Below, piece after piece: positions 60,059 to 64,000 of a stretch of 64,000 bases of DNA (position 1 is its first letter; the number at the start of each line of letters is the position of its first letter). The stretch spans positions 438,442-502,441 of the forward strand of contig CAVPRU010000002.1 of NCBI GenBank assembly GCA_963707875.1, read 5' to 3'. This DNA comes from SZUA-320 sp963707875. GTDB taxonomy: Bacteria; Gemmatimonadota; Gemmatimonadetes; Gemmatimonadales; GWC2-71-9. Under the pieces are notes generated by a model. It was given only the letters and a program-made list of their open reading frames with translations, was not told the origin of the DNA and made no database searches. The position numbers and the translations under genes are program-made.

Positions 60059-61621
60059 CTACCAGTCGGTTTCCCGGTAGTCCTTGAGAAACTTCCCCCA
60101 GACATGCTCGCCGGTGTTGAACCCGGCGATGATCGGGTCCACGATCCGCGCCGCCCCGTCCACGATGTCCAGCGGAGGATGGAATCGCTGCTCGAGGACC
60201 TTCCGCGCCGCCAGCGCCGCCGGGTCCTCATCGGTGACCCACCCGGTGTCCACGCTGTTCATGTGGATCCCGTCGTTGTGGTAGTCGGCCGCCGCGGTCC
60301 GGGTCATCATGTTGAGCGCGGCCTTGGCCATGTTGGTATGCGGATGCCGAGTGGTCTTGAAGGTCCGGTAGAACTGGCCCTCCACCGCGGAGACATTGAC
60401 GATGTGCTTGTCCCGTTCCGGGTCCCGGAGCATCAGCGGCTTGAGCCGGGCGTTGAGGATGAACGGGGCAATGGCATTGACCAGCTGCACTTCGAGCAAC
60501 TCGACGGTCGGCACGTCCGCCAGCAGCATCCGCCACGAGTTCTTTTCCCGGAGGTCGACCTGCTGCAGGTCCTGGTCGAGCTGGCCCACCGGGAAGAGGT
60601 CGCGCCGGGCCTCCAGCTCCTCCGGCAGCAGGGGAACTTGTGACAGCTCGGCGGCGTGGGCCAGCCCGGCCGCCAGGGCTGGCGCGGCCAGCGTGTTGGA
60701 GGCGCCCGCCTCGGGCAGCATGTGGTATCCCCGGAGTCCCTCGTATCGGCCCACCAGGCGTCGGACCTCCTCCGGCATCCGATGGAGCGACGCGCGCTCG
60801 CCCTCCATCATGTGCTGATAGAAGTCGGGCGGCCGACGCACCGTCTGACAGGCGTTGTTGATGATGAAGTCCAACCGGTCATGGCTGGTCAGCAACTCGG
60901 TGCAGAAGGCCTCGACGCTGGGAGTGTGGCGCAGGTCGAGCCCGAAGATCTCCAGCCGGTCGGCCCAGGACCCGAAGTCGGGCTCGGCGGCGTAGCGGGT
61001 GGCCGCATCCCGGGGGAACCGGGTGACGACGATCAGGTGAGCGCCCGAGCGGAGCAGCTTGATCCCGGTCTGGTAGCCGATCTTGACCCGCCCACCGGTC
61101 AGCAGGGCCACCCGGCCCCGGAGGTCGGCCAGTTCGGTCCGCTTGGCAAGGTTGAACTCGGCGCAGGTCGGACAGAGCTGGTCGTAGAAATGGTGGATTT
61201 CGCTGTAATCAGCCTTGCAGACGTAGCAGTGCCGGGCGTCGAACTCGGCCAGAATCTCCGGCTCCTCGACCACATCCTCGGGACTGAACCCCGGGGGCGG
61301 AAAGGTGTTCGGGGTGTTGAAGGTCGGCTTGCGGCGGAGCGAGCGGATCCCGGTCCGGTGCAGCAGGTCTTCTTCCCGGCCCACCCGTTCGGCCTTCTGG
61401 CGCCGGCGAAACGCCTGGACCAACTGCCGGCGGGCCAGGGGGTCCGGGCAGTAGACCTTGCCCGCCAGATCCCTCAGGGCGCGCCGCTCCGGCTCGGAGA
61501 GCTGAGACAGGAGACCGCGATCCTCCACGATCGCCGCCAGCACCCGGGTGACTTCTGCGATCTGGTCGGAGAATGACAGACCGGGCTCGCGGCCCGGCAG
61601 GGGACTTACGGGACTGGACAT
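60059..61621 (-). CDS. SDR-family oxidoreductase with N-terminal Cys-rich extension
   Basis: A 520-residue protein. The C-terminal ~350 residues are a short-chain dehydrogenase: GRVALLTGGRVKIGYQTGIKLL (cofactor loop), DFIINNACQT, a Ser-containing IVNVSAVEG strand and a GIHMNSVDTGWVTDE tail. The Tyr-x3-Lys equivalent is unclear (HPHTNMAKAALNMM). The N-terminal ~165 residues are helical and contain CYVCKADY...CPTC, a possible zinc knuckle. This long form appears as a separate large SDR group of unknown substrate. It lies 79 bp upstream of the ArsM-like gene on the same strand. Confidence 0.8.
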   Translation of the reverse strand: MSSPVSPLPGREPGLSFSDQIAEVTRVLAAIVEDRGLLSQLSEPERRALRDLAGKVYCPDPLARRQLVQAFRRRQKAERVGREEDLLHRTGIRSLRRKPTFNTPNTFPPPGFSPEDVVEEPEILAEFDARHCYVCKADYSEIHHFYDQLCPTCAEFNLAKRTELADLRGRVALLTGGRVKIGYQTGIKLLRSGAHLIVVTRFPRDAATRYAAEPDFGSWADRLEIFGLDLRHTPSVEAFCTELLTSHDRLDFIINNACQTVRRPPDFYQHMMEGERASLHRMPEEVRRLVGRYEGLRGYHMLPEAGASNTLAAPALAAGLAHAAELSQVPLLPEELEARRDLFPVGQLDQDLQQVDLREKNSWRMLLADVPTVELLEVQLVNAIAPFILNARLKPLMLRDPERDKHIVNVSAVEGQFYRTFKTTRHPHTNMAKAALNMMTRTAAADYHNDGIHMNSVDTGWVTDEDPAALAARKVLEQRFHPPLDIVDGAARIVDPIIAGFNTGEHVWGKFLKDYRETDW

Positions 61622-61678
61622 GAGGTGGAATCTAATTCCGTGAGCAACTGCCTGAGCACTGTTCCTTGGGTCCGAGCC

Positions 61679-62557
61679 CTACGGTTGCTTGGGCGGCCCC
61701 ACCACCCGGAGCCGGTCCGCCACCCGTTCCCGAATCAGCGCGAGATGCGGCGCCAGTTCCGCTCCGAGCTGTTCAGGGGTGATTCGAGGCTGGGTTCCGT
61801 CCGCCGCCAGGACGCGCCACGGTGGCTGAGGGGCTTCGAAGTCGTACTCCCCGAACACCAGCACCGGAGTGCCGTAGGCCAGGACGGTCTGGCCGTCCTT
61901 CGATACCCGCCACTGTTCCGCCCAGCCGTACAGCCACTCGGCGTCGCGTGCCAGCATCCGGACACAGGCATGACTCGCCGGGTAGCCGGGAAGGTCATAC
62001 TCGTGAAAGGAGATCCCGCGGCCACTGTGGAAGTTGAAGTACCACTTCAGCACCCAGGTCCCGTCCTCGGTGCTGATGGTCTCCCTGGATTTCCAGTTCG
62101 TGAAGAAGAGGCCGACCGGGGTGGGGCTCTCGGCCCGTCCGGTACTGGTCGGTCCCCAGTAGACCAGGGTCCCGAACCGGTACGCCCCGAACGCCTGGAT
62201 CTGCTTGGACACCGCGAGGAGATACGGGACGGAGTCCAGGACCGGCAGATGGGCAGGGAGCGGGGCATGCTCGAGCTCCGACCGGAAGACCGTCGGCACC
62301 AGCAGGCTGTCCCCGAGGCGGACATGGACCTGGTCGAGTCGATTGAGCTTGAGCACGATCGTCATCCGCTCGGTCCCGAGCTCCGTGGCCCACCTGAGAA
62401 AGCCCTCCGAGGACTCGATCGGCACTCGCTCGAAGGGGGGTGGTGGCGCAGGGAGGGAAACTTCGGGCGGCGGTGGTGGTGGTGGTGGCGGCGGTGGGTC
62501 CGGAGCACACCCTGCCACCGCGGCCAGCAACCCCAAGCCCCTCAGGGCGATGCGCAT
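61679..62557 (-). CDS. L,D-transpeptidase (YkuD family) lipoprotein
   Basis: A 292-residue protein. The lipobox LLAAVAGC is followed by an uninterrupted run of 11 prolines and a Pro/Glu linker. The YkuD domain (about 95-250) carries the catalytic motif HEYDLPGYPASHACVRML, with Ala in place of the usual Gly in SHGCVRM. Such enzymes make 3-3 cross-links in peptidoglycan or attach proteins to it. The Pro-rich arm probably spans from the outer membrane to the wall. Confidence 0.83.
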   Translation of the reverse strand: MRIALRGLGLLAAVAGCAPDPPPPPPPPPPPEVSLPAPPPPFERVPIESSEGFLRWATELGTERMTIVLKLNRLDQVHVRLGDSLLVPTVFRSELEHAPLPAHLPVLDSVPYLLAVSKQIQAFGAYRFGTLVYWGPTSTGRAESPTPVGLFFTNWKSRETISTEDGTWVLKWYFNFHSGRGISFHEYDLPGYPASHACVRMLARDAEWLYGWAEQWRVSKDGQTVLAYGTPVLVFGEYDFEAPQPPWRVLAADGTQPRITPEQLGAELAPHLALIRERVADRLRVVGPPKQP

Positions 62558-62570
62558 CGGAGCGTCCGAT

Positions 62571-63323
62571 TCAACGAATGCGATTCAACAGGGTGTCGTG
62601 GTGACCGGCCAGGAACTTCCGGAGATACGACCCGATCTGATTCCGGCTCTGAAATCCGGCGGCCAGCGCCGCCTGCTCTTCCTGCTCCGCGGTGATCGTC
62701 AACGGCTCGGCGTAATGCTGGAGATCCCGGTAGTAGCCGATGGTGTAGGCGTCCCACTCGGCGCCGCCCACCCGTCGAAAGATCAGGTTGGTGGGGCGAC
62801 CGATACCGGTCAGGTAGACATTCTCCATCGCCCGCTGGCGGAGCAGCGAATCCCGCTGGCCCGCCAGCGCCAGGAACACCTCGATGTGGTAGAACCCGGC
62901 GTCCTGATTCTGGGCCTCGAAAACCTCCAGCGGAGGTCCCGCCACAAACAGTTCCTGTTGCCAGGCCACCAGCGGTTCCACCTCACGCCGGAAGGCCGTG
63001 CTGGAAAAGCCGGTGCGTGCCTCGGCGGCCTGCCATCGGGCCGCGTGGTCGGGCCCGTAGTAGTCGGCCAGGGTCCCCACCGGCTGTACCACCAGCAGAT
63101 CCCAGTGGTCGCCCTGGCTGTGGCGGGCGAGCAGGGGTGCCGGGTCGCCTGCCGCGGCCAGGGTGGGGAGAGTGCGTTTCACCGCCTCGATCAGTTCCAG
63201 CAGCAGGCCGGGCGCCGCCCGGAGGAACACGGTCCGGTAGACGTAGTCACCCGATTCCTGAGCACCGAGCCTGGTGGTCAGGCTCAGCGCGAGGGCGATC
63301 GTGAACAGCAGACGGCGGCTCAT
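62571..63323 (-). CDS. Secreted protein of unknown function
   Basis: A 250-residue protein with a signal peptide (ending TTRLGAQ). The body has two similar alpha/beta segments (YVYRTVFLRAAPGLLLELIEAVKRTL and FYHIEVFLALAGQRDSLLRQRAMENVYL), suggesting a duplicated ferredoxin-like (dimeric alpha-beta barrel) fold, as in NIPSNAP- or ABM-type proteins. No activity is assignable. Its ATG at 63323 overlaps the stop of the YbjQ gene upstream. Confidence 0.68.
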   Translation of the reverse strand: MSRRLLFTIALALSLTTRLGAQESGDYVYRTVFLRAAPGLLLELIEAVKRTLPTLAAAGDPAPLLARHSQGDHWDLLVVQPVGTLADYYGPDHAARWQAAEARTGFSSTAFRREVEPLVAWQQELFVAGPPLEVFEAQNQDAGFYHIEVFLALAGQRDSLLRQRAMENVYLTGIGRPTNLIFRRVGGAEWDAYTIGYYRDLQHYAEPLTITAEQEEQAALAAGFQSRNQIGSYLRKFLAGHHDTLLNRIR

Positions 63324-63679
63324 ACCGGCTCCGTGAGCACCGCGGTTCCGTAGCACAGCACTTCGGTGACCCCCTGCATGACTTCGTTGGCATCGTAGCG
63401 AATCCCGATCACGGCGTTGCCGCCATGCTGTTCCGCGTGCTGGAGCATCAGCTCGAACGCCTCGGAACGGGCCCGGCTGCACAGCTCGGTGAACATCGAG
63501 ATGTTGCCGCCCCGAAGGGTCTGCAGGCTGGCCCCGATGAATCCGAAGATCGACCGGGAGCGGACGGTGATGCCCATGACGACCCCCAGCGTCTCGACGA
63601 TCTGGTGTCCCTCGATCTCGAACGTGGTGGAGGTCAATTCGTGCCGGATGCGGCTGGTCGTGACGTCGTGTCTTGGCAT
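63320..63679 (-). CDS. YbjQ/UPF0145-family protein
   Basis: A 119-residue protein with the family pattern FEIEGHQIVETLGVVMGITVRSRSIFG, a helix with ARSEAFELMLQHAEQHGGNAVIGIRYDANEV, and a final CYGTAVLTEP. YbjQ proteins form pentamers and have been suggested to bind heavy metals; the biological role is unknown. It is slightly longer at the N-terminus than usual. Confidence 0.85.
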   Translation of the reverse strand: MPRHDVTTSRIRHELTSTTFEIEGHQIVETLGVVMGITVRSRSIFGFIGASLQTLRGGNISMFTELCSRARSEAFELMLQHAEQHGGNAVIGIRYDANEVMQGVTEVLCYGTAVLTEPV

Positions 63680-63693
63680 GCGGGCCTCCGATA

Positions 63694-64000
63694 CTACCGC
63701 ACGAGGGCGGCGTAGGTCATGGTGGTGAACCGATCGCCCAGGCTTGGCACCGCCGGGTTGTACTGGTTGGTGTAGATCAATGCCACCAGTTGTTCCGCAG
63801 GGTCGGCCCAGTAGGTGGTGTTGAACGCACCGCCCCAGCTGAAGGACCCGATCGTCTTTGGGGAGCGGTGGTCGTTGGCCGAGGTTTCCAGCCCGAACCC
63901 CAGGCCATGCTCGACCGGCAGGGTGGGTACCTGCTCGGCCAGCATCAGCTCGACCGTCTTGGGGCTGAGCAGTCGGACGCCGTTCAGTTCCCCTTTGTTC
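63694..64000 (-). CDS. Beta-lactamase-family serine hydrolase, C-terminal part only
   Basis: The last ~101 codons of a gene that continues beyond the right edge. LNGVRLLSPKTVELML, HGLGFGLE, SFSWGGAFNTTYWADPAEQLVALIYTNQ is the C-terminal region of class C beta-lactamase-like proteins. SWGGAFNT stands at the place of the third active-site motif (HxG/KTG-like). The Ser-x-x-Lys region lies outside the window. Members include esterases and D-aminopeptidases, so resistance cannot be inferred. Confidence 0.8.
   Translation of the reverse strand, partial: NKGELNGVRLLSPKTVELMLAEQVPTLPVEHGLGFGLETSANDHRSPKTIGSFSWGGAFNTTYWADPAEQLVALIYTNQYNPAVPSLGDRFTTMTYAALVR

Overview
The DNA is GC-rich with short intergenic gaps and many ATGA-type overlaps. 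The gene content (secreted sortilin/VPS10-like BNR proteins, a lysine-rich SWIB protein, several Tat-exported oxidoreductases, a TonB receptor with DUF4876 and DUF6850 partners, an eight-cysteine secreted peptide) points to a Gram-negative bacterium, most likely a Gemmatimonadota member. That placement is inference; there is no rRNA or other phylogenetic marker here. I see no tRNA and no CRISPR array.

Layout. 0.1-6.0 kb: a tight lysine/diaminopimelate operon (dapE-like, asd, lysC, dapB, dapA, dapD). 6.1-12.3 kb: SWIB protein, TlpA-like thioredoxin, then a reverse-strand group of arginase-family enzyme, M20 amidohydrolase and a large BNR-repeat secreted protein. 12.4-18.4 kb: a CusCBA/CzcCBA-type metal efflux operon, followed by a PlsC-type acyltransferase. 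20.9-25.7 kb: galactokinase facing a sodium:solute symporter, nucleotidyltransferase and secreted protein. 25.8-36.1 kb: a second BNR protein (one frameshift), nuclease-family membrane protein, DinB, DUF1080, a membrane-anchored LuxR-type protein, a tyrosine phenol-lyase and an M16 peptidase. 36.1-51.6 kb: a zone where about half the genes (M16 peptidase, MocA oxidoreductase, a small secreted protein, a sugar isomerase, an IS3 transposase, a Ser/Thr kinase) carry several single-base frameshifts each. In its middle lies an intact AAA+ ATPase gene of clearly lower GC, preceded by an iteron-like 39-bp repeat array and enclosed by an 11-bp inverted repeat. 52.0-57.7 kb: operon DUF4876 lipoprotein - TonB receptor - DUF6850 barrel. 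57.9-58.8 kb: a thioredoxin-like protein translationally coupled to a defensin-like cysteine-rich secreted peptide. 59.2-64 kb: an arsenite-methyltransferase-like gene with an in-frame TGA, an SDR oxidoreductase, an L,D-transpeptidase, a secreted protein, YbjQ and a truncated beta-lactamase-family gene.

Three observations stand out. (1) The ArsM-like gene has TGA exactly where the family has its arsenic-binding Cys. A hairpin with a G-rich loop begins ten bases later, and the same TGA is kept in a diverged fragment 7.5 kb away: a candidate selenocysteine methyltransferase. (2) The secreted peptide at 58.5 kb has the cysteine spacing of CS-alpha-beta defensins and sits in a two-gene operon with a CPYC redox protein. 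(3) The low-GC ATPase has a promoter overlapped by an ordered seven-site repeat array and looks like a discrete mobile unit.
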